In this document: positions 18,437-27,620 of the stretch, one piece after another | Numbering within the stretch: position 1 is the first letter of the stretch | Layout of the letters: each line of letters opens with the position of its first letter | Assembly (NCBI RefSeq): GCF_000507845.1 | Contig: NZ_KI669454.1 | Span: 1,218,746 to 1,282,745 of the forward strand | DNA: 64,000 nt | Source of the DNA: Helicobacter macacae MIT 99-5501 | GTDB lineage: Bacteria > Campylobacterota > Campylobacteria > Campylobacterales > Helicobacteraceae | Direction of reading: 5' to 3' | Notes under the pieces: generated by a model | Databases searched by the model: none | What the model was told of the DNA's origin: nothing | Seen by the model: the letters and a program-made list of their open reading frames with translations, nothing else | Translations under genes and position numbers: made by a program

Positions 18437-19357
18437 CTAAAAAATACCTCTCTCATCAATGTATCTCTCTAGTCTATCGGCAAAAATCGTAACAATATGA
18501 GAATTATAAACTTCATTTGCTAGCTTTAGCGCAGCCATAAAGCACGCACCCGATGATATTCCTGCTAGCACCCCCTCTTTTAGTGAGAGCGTTTTCACTC
18601 CCTCTATCGCTTCTGCATCGCTTATTTTTAGCACTTTATCAACTAGAGTGCTATCCATTGTTTTTGGCGTAGTTTTATTGCCAATCCCCTCAATATGAGA
18701 GCAAACTCCCTCATCTTCTTTGCCAAACCCACCGATATGTGAGCCTAGCGGGTCGCAAAGCATCGTTTTTATGCTAGGATTTTGCTCTTTTAGGTATTTT
18801 GCGATTCCGCTGAAACTCCCTCCACTACCCGCACCTGCAATGAAGTAGTCGATTTTTCCATTTAGCTCGGAGTAGATTTCACGCGCTGTGTGAAAATAAT
18901 GCGCCTTTGGATTATCTCCGTTTTCAAACTGCCCTAGAGAAAGCGCGTTTGGAATCTGTGAGAGTAGCTCATCTGCCTTATCAAGCGCACCTTGTATGCC
19001 CTGCTCCTGCGGTGTGTTTATCACTTCTGCACCAAGTGCACGGATAAGGGATTGCTTTTGTTTGGAAAAATGCTCTGGGATAACCAAAATCAACCGATAA
19101 GGCGTGTGTAGTGTAGCTAGGGCTAGCCCTAACCCTGTATTTCCTGCTGTGGCTTCGACTATCACGCTATTTTCTTTTAGGATTCCATTTTTTTGGGCTT
19201 GCTCTATCATATAGATTCCCGTGCGGTCTTTTAACCCACCTGCTGGGTTTGCATACTCACATTTGCCATAGATTTTATTTCCATTTGGCACTTTTATATG
19301 TGCTAGCTCCAAAAGTGGCGTATCTCTAACAGCTTGAGTTATCGAGTGTATAAGCAT
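18437..19357 (-). CDS. cysK: Cysteine synthase family PLP enzyme (O-acetylserine-dependent; CysK/MccA-like)
   Basis: A 306-residue beta-replacement enzyme that makes cysteine, or cystathionine from homocysteine, using O-acetylserine. The PLP lysine is K43 in NPAGGLKDRTG; most relatives have GS before the lysine pair, so GGL is an odd variant. TAGNTGLGLA is the substrate loop and GAGSGGSFSG holds the phosphate. It follows metB by 54 bp on the same strand. H. pylori has the same pair (HP0106/HP0107), so a reverse-transsulfuration role (MccA) is as likely as plain CysK. AAGGA six bases upstream supports the start. Confidence 0.88.
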   Translation of the reverse strand: MLIHSITQAVRDTPLLELAHIKVPNGNKIYGKCEYANPAGGLKDRTGIYMIEQAQKNGILKENSVIVEATAGNTGLGLALATLHTPYRLILVIPEHFSKQKQSLIRALGAEVINTPQEQGIQGALDKADELLSQIPNALSLGQFENGDNPKAHYFHTAREIYSELNGKIDYFIAGAGSGGSFSGIAKYLKEQNPSIKTMLCDPLGSHIGGFGKEDEGVCSHIEGIGNKTTPKTMDSTLVDKVLKISDAEAIEGVKTLSLKEGVLAGISSGACFMAALKLANEVYNSHIVTIFADRLERYIDERGIF

Positions 19358-19411
19358 TTTGTATCCTTATTTTGTGATTTTTCTATGCTTTTTGCATAGA
19401 TTTTGTGTGAT

Positions 19412-20575
19412 TTAGATTTTGCTTTTGTTTAGCGCGTTTTGTATATCCGCGATTAAGTCATCGACATTTTCTATGCCTACTGATAAGCGGATAAGGCTTT
19501 CTTTTATGCCGACACTCTCTCTAATCTCCTTTGGGATAGAAGCGTGTGTCATACTTGCAGGGTGGCACAAAAGCGATTCTACTCCACCTAGTGATTCTGC
19601 TAGTGGGATAAGAGCGCAGGATTGTAAAAATGTCTTAAAATCATAGCCACCTTTTAGCTCAAAACTTATCATTCCCCCACCACCGCGTGCTTGGGATTCT
19701 TGGGTAGCTTTATCCCCGCTTGATTCTAGCAGGGGATAATACACTCTCTCTATGGCTGGATTTGCCTCCAAATATTGCGCTATTTTTAGTGCGTTTTCAC
19801 AATGTCGCTGCATTCTAACGCCCAAAGTCTTTATCCCTCGAATCAGCAAAAAGCTATCAAATGGCGCAAGCACCGCACCGATAGAGTTTTGCAAAAATGC
19901 GATTCTCTCTCCTAGCTCTTTATCCCCCACCACCACACAGCCTGCGACTATGTCGCTATGCCCGCCTAGATACTTAGTCGCAGAATGCACCACAATGTCC
20001 GCTCCAAGCTCTAATGGCTTTTGTAAATATGGCGTCATAAAGGTATTATCCACTATCAAAAGAACTCCGTGCTTTTTGGCGATTTTTGCCACGCTCCCTA
20101 TGGAGGTAACGGTCATTAGCGGGTTTGCAGGGGTTTCTAAAAATAGTGCTTTTATGTGGTTTTTGTCTCTTTGCAAGCTAGATTCTAGTGCGTTTTCATC
20201 GCGCATATCAATGATTTCATACTCTATGCCAAAACGCGCAAATACCTTATCTAGCACGCGGAAAGTCCCACCATAGACATTGCTTGATATTATGATTTTA
20301 TCCCCACGAGAAAAAAGGCTAAACACGCAGCTACTAGCTGCCATACCAGAAGCAAAGCCAAAGCCAGCCACTCCACTTTCTAGCTCGGCGATAAGTCGCT
20401 CTAGTGCGCTTCTAGTGGGATTGCCCGTGCGCGAATACTCATAGCCTTTGTGCTTGCCTAGTGATTCTTGTGCATAAGTAGAAGTTTGATAGATAGGGAA
20501 ATTTACCGCACCTGTGGCGGCGTCTATACACTCGCCACCGTGGATTAGAAGTGTGTCTTGGTGGAGTTTTTTCAT
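19412..20575 (-). CDS. metB: Cystathionine gamma-synthase/gamma-lyase family enzyme (MetB/MccB)
   Basis: A 387-residue Cys/Met-metabolism PLP enzyme. Key motifs are YSRTGNPTR, FASGMAA, NVYGGTF, DNTFMTPYLQKP and the PLP lysine K201 in HSATKYLGGHSD. Homologues next to cysK in Helicobacter act as cystathionine gamma-lyase (MccB), turning cystathionine into cysteine, and may also run as gamma-synthase. It is the first gene of a two-gene unit with the cysteine synthase. AAGGA lies nine bases before the ATG. Confidence 0.92.
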   Translation of the reverse strand: MKKLHQDTLLIHGGECIDAATGAVNFPIYQTSTYAQESLGKHKGYEYSRTGNPTRSALERLIAELESGVAGFGFASGMAASSCVFSLFSRGDKIIISSNVYGGTFRVLDKVFARFGIEYEIIDMRDENALESSLQRDKNHIKALFLETPANPLMTVTSIGSVAKIAKKHGVLLIVDNTFMTPYLQKPLELGADIVVHSATKYLGGHSDIVAGCVVVGDKELGERIAFLQNSIGAVLAPFDSFLLIRGIKTLGVRMQRHCENALKIAQYLEANPAIERVYYPLLESSGDKATQESQARGGGGMISFELKGGYDFKTFLQSCALIPLAESLGGVESLLCHPASMTHASIPKEIRESVGIKESLIRLSVGIENVDDLIADIQNALNKSKI

Positions 20576-20822
20576 TTACAAAATCCTTATTTGTGTTTTT
20601 TTTTATTCTTGGCTTTTTTTATTATCGCAAGATTTTATGCTAGAAAATGGAGATAAAATCGCTTCAATACTAAGAAATAATCTAGTTTAGATTTAGCTTA
20701 TGCAAGTGTTTTAATAAACCCAATAAAAATTCTCAATTAAAATCTCTCATAAGCCTTGTTACGATTTCATCACGAGACAATTTTGCGACATTCTCCCCCC
20801 GCAACGAAAAATATATCAACCA

Positions 20823-21701
20823 CTACTCAAACACCACATCACTTGGCTTTATATCATCGCCAAATACAGGAGCAAGCGTTTGGTTATACGCTTCGGTAAA
20901 AAATCCCTCTTTTGCCAAAATCTCCATTTGATTGTTTATCCACTCTAGTAGCTCTTTGTTGTCCTTTTTTACCGCAGGGGCGATTACATCATCTTCGCCT
21001 AGCTTTTTTATCCCCACTGCATAGCTAGGATTTTCCTTTGCCCAAGCAAAAAGTAGCGTATTATCGTGTGCGAGCGCATCGCCTCTGCCGTCTTTTAGCG
21101 CGGCAAAGGTTTCGGTATTTTGCTCAAATTTTAGTAGCTTGATTTCAGGGTGATTTTTTGTGAAATAAAAATCCGCTGTCGTGCCTTTATTTACGATTAG
21201 GACTTTGCCTGCTAGCTGTGATACATTGATGATTTTGCCCTCTTTGCTTACCACACCAAGCGCGACTTTCATATACGGAGTAGCAAAATCCACTTGTTGC
21301 GCTCTCTCTGGTGTTTTGGTATAGTTTGCCATCATTATATCAACTTTGTTTGAGCGCAAAAACTCCGCTCGATTTGCCGCCTCGACAAGCATAAATTTCA
21401 CACCCTCATCGCCACCTAGCAACTCTCTACCAAGTCGCTTAGCCACATACACATCAAAGCCTACATTCTGCCCTTGCTCATTTATGTAGCCAAATGGTGG
21501 CTTATCGCCAAACACACCTATGATAAGCTCATTTTTTGCTTTTATGGATTCTAGTGTGCGTGCCTCATCGCCACAGCCACTTAAACCCACGCCTAGCCCT
21601 ACTATGCCAAGCACTACTACAAATGCAGTGATGAAGCTCTTTGTCATACTTTTTGCTTTTTTTGCTACGCTTTTTATAGCGATTTTTACTGGATTTTTCA
21701 T
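20823..21701 (-). CDS. Amino-acid ABC transporter substrate-binding lipoprotein, cysteine type
   Basis: A family 3 periplasmic binding protein of about 292 residues. The N-terminus is a lipoprotein signal with lipobox LSGC (lipidated Cys43). The body matches cysteine or polar amino-acid binders (CjaA/FliY/TcyA type): LIIGVFGDKPPFGY, GFDVYVAKRLG, DIMMANYTKTPERA, DFATPYM and GTTADFYF. The ATG at 21701 is chosen for AAGGA eight bases upstream; an ATG 33 bases earlier lacks one. No permease or ATPase gene lies beside it. Placement next to metB-cysK fits cysteine supply. Confidence 0.88.
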   Translation of the reverse strand: MKNPVKIAIKSVAKKAKSMTKSFITAFVVVLGIVGLGVGLSGCGDEARTLESIKAKNELIIGVFGDKPPFGYINEQGQNVGFDVYVAKRLGRELLGGDEGVKFMLVEAANRAEFLRSNKVDIMMANYTKTPERAQQVDFATPYMKVALGVVSKEGKIINVSQLAGKVLIVNKGTTADFYFTKNHPEIKLLKFEQNTETFAALKDGRGDALAHDNTLLFAWAKENPSYAVGIKKLGEDDVIAPAVKKDNKELLEWINNQMEILAKEGFFTEAYNQTLAPVFGDDIKPSDVVFE

Positions 21702-22017
21702 TTGGTCTGTCCTTTCAAATTGTGATTTTGCCAAGTTGTGATTTTGCCTTTATTTTTTTGGGGGGATTTTGGTAGCTTTAGATTTTTAAGTGCTGATTTT
21801 GCTACCTTAATTTGTCCAAAAACGCATAAAGCAAGTGTGCGATTATCTCATAAAATTGTTAAGCCTTTTTCATATTTGCACTAGATTTGTGCTAGATTCT
21901 TGCTTTTATGCTAGGATTTTATGCAGATTTTAGGTTTCGCATAAATTTTGCTTACACAATAATTACTTTTAAGGCTTTTAGCAAAATCAAGGCTTTTTAA
22001 ACTTTTAAGGACAAAAT

Positions 22018-23055
22018 ATGCCTAAGATAAAAACACCACAAGAGCAAAAAGACATAATTTTTGAAAATCTATTATTTTTAGCTCCACTTGCAGGATATAC
22101 AGATTTGCCATTTCGCAAAGTAGTCAAGCGATTTGGCGTAGATATTACCGTTAGTGAGATGATAAGCTCCCACGCCCTAGCTTTTAGTAGCGCAAAGACA
22201 CTAAAAATGCTAGCCAAATCCCCCAATGAAACGCCCTTTTCTGTCCAAATCGCAGGCTCAAAACCCGAAGTGCTAAGCAAAGCCATAGAAGTGCTAAACA
22301 AGCAAAACGAGATAAATAAAAACTACATAGACATACTAGATTTTAACTGCGGCTGTCCAGCCCCCAAAGTCGCAAATCACGGCAATGGAAGCGGACTACT
22401 AAAAAATCTAGACTTGCTTGTAAAATGCCTAAATCTCATTAGAGAGCGCACCAATGCCCGCTACACAAGCGTGAAAGTTCGGCTAGGATTTGACAAAAAG
22501 ATTCCCCTAGAAATCGCAAACGCACTAAATGACGCAAATGTAGATTTTGTCGTGGTCCACGCCCGCACAAAAGCCGATGCTTACAAAAAGGAGCGCATAG
22601 ACTATCAAGCCCTAGAAAATATGAAGCAGGTTTTGCACCACCCACTAATCGCAAATGGAGAGATAGATTCTCCCAAAAAAGCGAAAGAAGTGCTAGATTT
22701 CACAGGCGCAAATGGCGTGATGATAGGGAGAGCCGCTCTAAAATCTCCGTGGATTTTTTGGCAGATAAAGCAAGGCAAGCGTAGCGATGAGCTACCAAAT
22801 GTCATCAAACGCGAGATTGTGCTAGAGCATTTTGATGCGATGATTGATTTTTATGGCGAGCGCGGGGCGATAATGTTTCGCAAAAATCTGCACGCCTATG
22901 CCAAAGGCGAGGAGGGTGCTAGTGCTTTTAGAAATGTGGTAAACAACATAAGTGAGCCAAAATCTATGCGTGAAGCGATAGAGGAGTTTTTTGATGAGTC
23001 GCGTATAAAGGCGGATTTTCAAGCCTTTGTAGAGCTAAACAAAAAGAGCGTGTAA
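22018..23055 (+). CDS. dus: tRNA-dihydrouridine synthase (Dus)
   Basis: An FMN enzyme that reduces uridine to dihydrouridine in the tRNA D-loop. LAPLAGYTDLPFR opens the TIM barrel. VSEMISS, VQIAGSKPE and DFNCGCPAPKV (active-site cysteine near 113) follow, then VKVRLGF, VHARTK, IANGEIDSP and GVMIGRAAL. The 345-residue length fits, with a C-terminal helical domain. AAGGA six bases upstream sets the start. The outer-membrane protein gene follows one base after the stop. Confidence 0.94.
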   Translation: MPKIKTPQEQKDIIFENLLFLAPLAGYTDLPFRKVVKRFGVDITVSEMISSHALAFSSAKTLKMLAKSPNETPFSVQIAGSKPEVLSKAIEVLNKQNEINKNYIDILDFNCGCPAPKVANHGNGSGLLKNLDLLVKCLNLIRERTNARYTSVKVRLGFDKKIPLEIANALNDANVDFVVVHARTKADAYKKERIDYQALENMKQVLHHPLIANGEIDSPKKAKEVLDFTGANGVMIGRAALKSPWIFWQIKQGKRSDELPNVIKREIVLEHFDAMIDFYGERGAIMFRKNLHAYAKGEEGASAFRNVVNNISEPKSMREAIEEFFDESRIKADFQAFVELNKKSV

Positions 23056-23056
23056 A

Positions 23057-24355
23057 ATGCGTGCAATATGTAAGGAAATAGTGAGTGTGCCTCTTGCTTT
23101 AGTGGCTATATTTGCGCTTATAAGCACACAAATGCTACAAGCCGCACCAAATAGTGAAGCAAAAACCACACGATACCCAAAACTAATAAAAGATGAAAAA
23201 GCCACAAAAAGCAAAAATACCCGCCCTACCCGCAAAAATCTAAAAACCACACAAAAAAATGCACAAGATTCCAAAGAATCCCAAAAAGAAGCAAAGCAAG
23301 AAGCCCAAAAAGACGCCCTAGCCCAAGACTCCATAGACAGAATCCAATACTACTCCCAAGACTATGAGGAATCGGGCGAAAAAATACCTATCGAGCAAAA
23401 GCCACCGCGACTTATCGGGGATTTACTCCGCTTGTATATAAGCAGTGGGGTTGTAAGCTCTAGCTCCACTGCTACCCAAAACACCAACTCTATGAGCAAA
23501 GAAGTCGCCACCTGCCCAGCTCAGCTCTGTCGTGGCGACACCACAAATGCAAACTATCAAGGCACGCTAAACAAAGGCTATGCCCTAGAGATAGGTGTAG
23601 AGCATTATTTTGATAGATTTGATATTTTCGGTATTCGACTATTTGGCGAGATGAGTATCAAAAATGGCGGATTAGGCGAGCTAATCTCTAGCAGTCGTGA
23701 TACAAGCACAAATAATGTCCCAAGTGGTGGGATTGATACCATAAACCCAAATCCAACCACCCCAACAAATGACAAATTTACATTTGCGCAAACACCGCAA
23801 CCTAACAAAGACTTACAAGCCACTCTTGCAGACAATGGCACATTTATGACTTTTGGCTTTGGTGGGGACATCATAGTAAATGCTCCGTTTGATTATTGGC
23901 TTCGCAAAGCGGTAAATGCCAAATCATCGTGGTGGAAAAATCGCCTAGCCTATCTAAAAATAGGTGGGTTTTTTGGTGGGGGAGTGGAGTTTGGGCGATT
24001 TTCTCAAGGCGACAGTAGCGATAAATCGTGGCAAAACGAGCTAGCCGCACAAGGAAAAAGTAGCAATCTTTATGACTCGTTTTTTGCCTCGGGCAGTGGA
24101 GCATTTTTGCGCTATGGGGTATCAGTATATATCACGCGATTTTTTCGGGTAAATTTTGGCTACAAGCATAATTTTTATAATATCGCAGCAGAGCGGTGGT
24201 ATGGGTATAATGGACTAAATTGCACGATGAGTGGCAATGCTTGCAATGCTGGCTCTGTGCGCGAAAACGACCCCAAAAGTGAAACACTTTTTCGGCAAAA
24301 ATATGTCATCTCTCACGGCAATGAATGGTTTTTAAACACCTCATTAAGTTTTTAG
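23057..24355 (+). CDS. Helicobacter-type outer-membrane protein
   Basis: A 432-residue protein with a signal peptide (VPLALVAIFALISTQMLQA), then a long Lys/Gln/Glu/Asp-rich linker to about residue 110, then a beta-barrel of alternating strands ending WFLNTSLSF. Aromatic-rich strands, a cysteine pair (CPAQLC) and the C-terminal phenylalanine resemble the Hof/Hom-like families. No ligand can be given. It has no strong ribosome site and probably relies on coupling to dus, one base upstream. Confidence 0.75.
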   Translation: MRAICKEIVSVPLALVAIFALISTQMLQAAPNSEAKTTRYPKLIKDEKATKSKNTRPTRKNLKTTQKNAQDSKESQKEAKQEAQKDALAQDSIDRIQYYSQDYEESGEKIPIEQKPPRLIGDLLRLYISSGVVSSSSTATQNTNSMSKEVATCPAQLCRGDTTNANYQGTLNKGYALEIGVEHYFDRFDIFGIRLFGEMSIKNGGLGELISSSRDTSTNNVPSGGIDTINPNPTTPTNDKFTFAQTPQPNKDLQATLADNGTFMTFGFGGDIIVNAPFDYWLRKAVNAKSSWWKNRLAYLKIGGFFGGGVEFGRFSQGDSSDKSWQNELAAQGKSSNLYDSFFASGSGAFLRYGVSVYITRFFRVNFGYKHNFYNIAAERWYGYNGLNCTMSGNACNAGSVRENDPKSETLFRQKYVISHGNEWFLNTSLSF

Positions 24356-24690
24356 CATTTTTACGCATAGATTTTACTTTTAGTCCATATTTGTAGCACC
24401 TGCCAATATTGCTTTGCATTGACTAGCTTTTTCTTTTTGGTTTTAACGCATAGTTATTTTTAATTTCACGAATTTCCACGCTTAGTTTTTATATTTGCTA
24501 CTTAAGTCGTAGTGATTCATATAAAAAAATAAGGTAAAATCCTTGTTTTTGACTTTTGGACTTTTTAAAAAAACTTTGGAATCTTAAAAATCTTGTTAGC
24601 TTCTTGCTAGATATTGCTAGTAAGATTTGGCAAAATCTTTAAGATTTTGTGCCAATGATTCCAACGCAACCAAAATAAAGGATTCTCTAA
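24356..24690. other. Intergenic region upstream of HIT gene
   Basis: No gene or strong hairpin. It is AT-rich; the stretch near 24531-24540 (AAGGTAAAAT) is a weak promoter candidate for the HIT gene. Confidence 0.4.
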
Positions 24691-25176
24691 ATGCAGCAAA
24701 TCTATGCACCTTGGCGAGCGAAGTATTTTGAAAACGAGGAAAAAGGCTGTCCATTTTGTGCTATCAGCCTAAACCCAAGCGATGATGAAGCAAATTTCGT
24801 TTTCTTTCGCGATGAGCTGTGCTTTTGTGTGATGAATCGCTATCCATACACACCCGCGCATTTTCTCATTATCCCCCACGAGCACCAAGCCTCGCCCACA
24901 CAGATAGGCACACAAGAGTGGCTACACCTCCAAACACTATCCCAAAAAGGTGTCGCGCTTCTAGAGGAGTATGGCGCACAAGGCGTAAATATGGGGCTAA
25001 ATATCCACAAAAGCGCGGGAGCTGGAATCCCCGAGCACTTACACATACACCTTATCCCTAGATATAGTGGCGATACCAATTTTTTCACTACCATTAGTGA
25101 GTGTAGGACTTTTGGCGTGGATTTCAAAGCGACTTTCCAAAAGATAAAATCCCTTAGTCATAAACACTTTAGTTAG
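24691..25176 (+). CDS. HIT family nucleotide hydrolase/transferase
   Basis: A 161-residue histidine-triad protein. CPFCAI near the start, YPYTPAHFLIIPHEH and the catalytic triad HLHIHLIPR are visible. The arrangement, with the N-terminal CxxC and the NxNxxxxAGAGIPEHLH stretch, is like bacterial AP4A phosphorylase-like or Hint-type enzymes acting on dinucleoside polyphosphates. AAGGA upstream fits the start. It appears monocistronic. Confidence 0.9.
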   Translation: MQQIYAPWRAKYFENEEKGCPFCAISLNPSDDEANFVFFRDELCFCVMNRYPYTPAHFLIIPHEHQASPTQIGTQEWLHLQTLSQKGVALLEEYGAQGVNMGLNIHKSAGAGIPEHLHIHLIPRYSGDTNFFTTISECRTFGVDFKATFQKIKSLSHKHFS

Positions 25177-25212
25177 TTTTTAGATTTTGTAAATTTTTAG
25201 AAAGAATCCCGA

Positions 25213-25218
25213 TATGAT
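25213..25218 (+). promoter_or_regulatory. -10-like box for ankyrin gene
   Basis: TATGAT 48 bases before the ATG of the ankyrin-repeat gene, within GATATGATAGATTATAG. Confidence 0.35.
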
Positions 25219-25265
25219 AGATTATAGCATTTGTGTATAGACACATAATTTTAAGGAGAATCTAG

Positions 25266-26123
25266 ATGGGAAATAATTTTTTTAGATTGTTTTTTGCCTT
25301 TGTGCTGTGTGGGGGGATTTTTAGCACTCTTAGTGCAAATCGCTATGATTATTTGCTCTTTTCAAACAACTACGCCGATGTCCGCAAGGGAGTGGATTTG
25401 GGTGCAAATGTAAATAGCAGACTTCGAGGAAGCACGCCACTTTATGACGCTTCGCGCAAAAACAACACTGATATTTTATACCTCCTACTAAAGCGGGGCG
25501 CAAAAGTAAATGCTATCTCTCACGGGGAAACAGCACTGCACAAAGTCGTGCAGTTCAACAACCTAAACTTCACTCAAATCCTACTAAAAGCGGGGGCAAA
25601 CCCAAATATTAGGGATTCTATTCGTGGCAATACCGCTTTGCACTATGCGGTAGCTTTGCGCAACTCACAGATGATTTCGCTTCTTTTGAGCTATGGTGCT
25701 GACATCACTATCACAAATAGTGCTGGAGATACGCCCGCAAGATATGTGCTCTCAAATGTAAGCGTGCCAAGTATGCAGGCACAAAATAAGCATATTTTGC
25801 TTAGCACCACGCCATTTCGCGTAGGCTCTGGAAGTGTAAATATAATGGTTCAAAACCTCACAGAATCTTTTATCACTATCACTTATGGTGCGCTGTATAT
25901 GAATGGAAATCTAATCTCTGAGCAAAGTTTCTCACGCAAGATTCCACCTCACTCAAGCGTAAGCGTGGGTAGCTTGCCCATCTCGCAGGATTCTTATGAA
26001 AATGTCTCTGTGAAGCGAAGTGGAATCGCAACGGTAAAATATGGATTTGGGCTTGAGTATGAGATTGAGGGGAAAGCGGGGAATTTCTACCAAAGCGCAA
26101 AAGCTCAAATGCAAGTGTGGTAA
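25266..26123 (+). CDS. Exported ankyrin-repeat protein
   Basis: A 285-residue protein with a signal peptide (about 1-24, ending STLSA). Three to four ankyrin repeats follow at about 35-165: GSTPLYDASRKNN..LLKRGAKVN, GETALHKVVQ..LLKAGANPN and GNTALHYAVALRN..LLSYGADI. The C-terminal 110 residues form a beta-rich domain I do not recognise. It likely works in the periplasm as a protein-binding module. The ribosome site AAGGAG and the start are clear. Confidence 0.85.
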   Translation: MGNNFFRLFFAFVLCGGIFSTLSANRYDYLLFSNNYADVRKGVDLGANVNSRLRGSTPLYDASRKNNTDILYLLLKRGAKVNAISHGETALHKVVQFNNLNFTQILLKAGANPNIRDSIRGNTALHYAVALRNSQMISLLLSYGADITITNSAGDTPARYVLSNVSVPSMQAQNKHILLSTTPFRVGSGSVNIMVQNLTESFITITYGALYMNGNLISEQSFSRKIPPHSSVSVGSLPISQDSYENVSVKRSGIATVKYGFGLEYEIEGKAGNFYQSAKAQMQVW

Positions 26124-26261
26124 GCGCAAAAACTAAACACGACTAAATAAAATCACAAACAAATCAACCACAAGACAAAAGGCAAAACAACTAAAGCAAA
26201 AATAAGGTAAAGATTTAAGGTAAAAAAAGGCAAAAAATAAGGCAAAAAATAAGGAGAGCAA

Positions 26262-27401
26262 ATGAGCGCGACAAATACCGCAAGCACTGCAAATATCTCA
26301 ACCACTTCAGCAAATCCACTCACTATCTTAGAGCAAGTCCTAGCAGGGAAAGAGTGCTCTGCTAGCGAGCTAGTGCGCTTGTATGAGTGCGATATTTTTA
26401 CGCTTGGCGAGGCAGCAAACTCTATCCGTAAGCAAAAATACGCAAACAAAGTATTTTTTAATATGAATCGCCATATAAATCCCACAAATATCTGCGCTGA
26501 TGTGTGTAAGTTTTGCGCGTTTTCTGCAAGCAGGCGAAATCCAAATCCATATCAAATGACGATTGAAGAAGTAGTCGCCCAAACGGTCGCTTCACAATCT
26601 CGTGGGGCAAAAGAAGTGCATATCGTCTCTGCTCACAGCCCGCACTATGCTTATGAATGGTATATGCAGTGCTTTAGCGAAGTCAAAAAAGCCGCACCAA
26701 AAATCCACCTAAAAGCAATGACCGCTGCGGAAGTGGATTTTCTTAGTCGTAGATTTGGCAAAGATTATCGAGCAGTGCTAGAAGATATGGCAAAAGCTGG
26801 TGTGGATTCTATGCCGGGAGGTGGGGCTGAAATCTTTGATGAAAAAATCCGCAAAAAGCTATGTAGTGGCAAAGTATCTAGCACGCGCTGGCTAGAAATC
26901 CACTCATATTGGCACTCACTTGGCAAGATGAGTAATGCCACAATGCTTTTTGGACATATTGAGGAGCGAATCCACCGCATAGACCACATTTTAAGGCTTA
27001 GAGATACACAATGCGACACACAAATCGTAGAATCCAAAAAGGGCGGATTTAACGCATTTATCCCCCTACTCTATCAGCGCGAAAACAACTACCTAAACCT
27101 ACCCCAACCACTTAGCGGACAAGAAATCCTAAAGACTTTATCTATCGCTAGAATCATTTTGCACAATATCCCACATATCAAGGCGTATTGGGCGACACTT
27201 GGGGCAAATCTCGCCCTTGTAGCCCAAGAATTTGGCGCAGATGATATGGATGGCACGATAGAAAACGAAAGCATACAATCCGCAGCAGGCGCAAAATCCA
27301 AAAAAGGCATAAGCAAAGAAATGATGATAGCACAAATAAAAGATGCGGGATTTGTCCCTGTGGAGCGCGATAGCCTCTATAATGAATTGCAAAGCTACTA
27401 A
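26262..27401 (+). CDS. mqnE: Aminofutalosine synthase MqnE
   Basis: A radical-SAM enzyme of the futalosine route to menaquinone, joining the enolpyruvyl-benzoate precursor to SAM-derived adenosine. The cluster cysteines are C78, C82 and C85 in NPTNICADVCKFCAF. EVHIVSAHSPH, KAMTAAEVDF, DSMPGGGAEIF and HSYWHSLGKMSNATMLFGH are MqnE marks that separate it from MqnC. A small insertion precedes GGFNAFIPL. AAGGAG sets the start. In this lineage menaquinone is the main respiratory quinone. Confidence 0.93.
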   Translation: MSATNTASTANISTTSANPLTILEQVLAGKECSASELVRLYECDIFTLGEAANSIRKQKYANKVFFNMNRHINPTNICADVCKFCAFSASRRNPNPYQMTIEEVVAQTVASQSRGAKEVHIVSAHSPHYAYEWYMQCFSEVKKAAPKIHLKAMTAAEVDFLSRRFGKDYRAVLEDMAKAGVDSMPGGGAEIFDEKIRKKLCSGKVSSTRWLEIHSYWHSLGKMSNATMLFGHIEERIHRIDHILRLRDTQCDTQIVESKKGGFNAFIPLLYQRENNYLNLPQPLSGQEILKTLSIARIILHNIPHIKAYWATLGANLALVAQEFGADDMDGTIENESIQSAAGAKSKKGISKEMMIAQIKDAGFVPVERDSLYNELQSY

Positions 27402-27620
27402 AAATAATTGCTTTAAGATTTTACGCAAGTTTTTATTTTTAAGTCTTTTTTTTTTGCATTAGCCTTTTTTGCGATTTTCCCACGCTTAAAATTTGCATAA
27501 ATATTCACAAAATCATCGCTTTATTTGTCGTCTTTCATAGCTTTTCATCACCATTTCATCGCCAAAATGAATAAAAATCTAGCAAAAACATAAAACCACA
27601 TAAAAATCTTAAGGAAAAAT

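Noticed and set aside
19752..20276. Plus-strand 174-codon open frame antisense to metB
   Set aside because: It is a shadow of a strongly conserved PLP enzyme.
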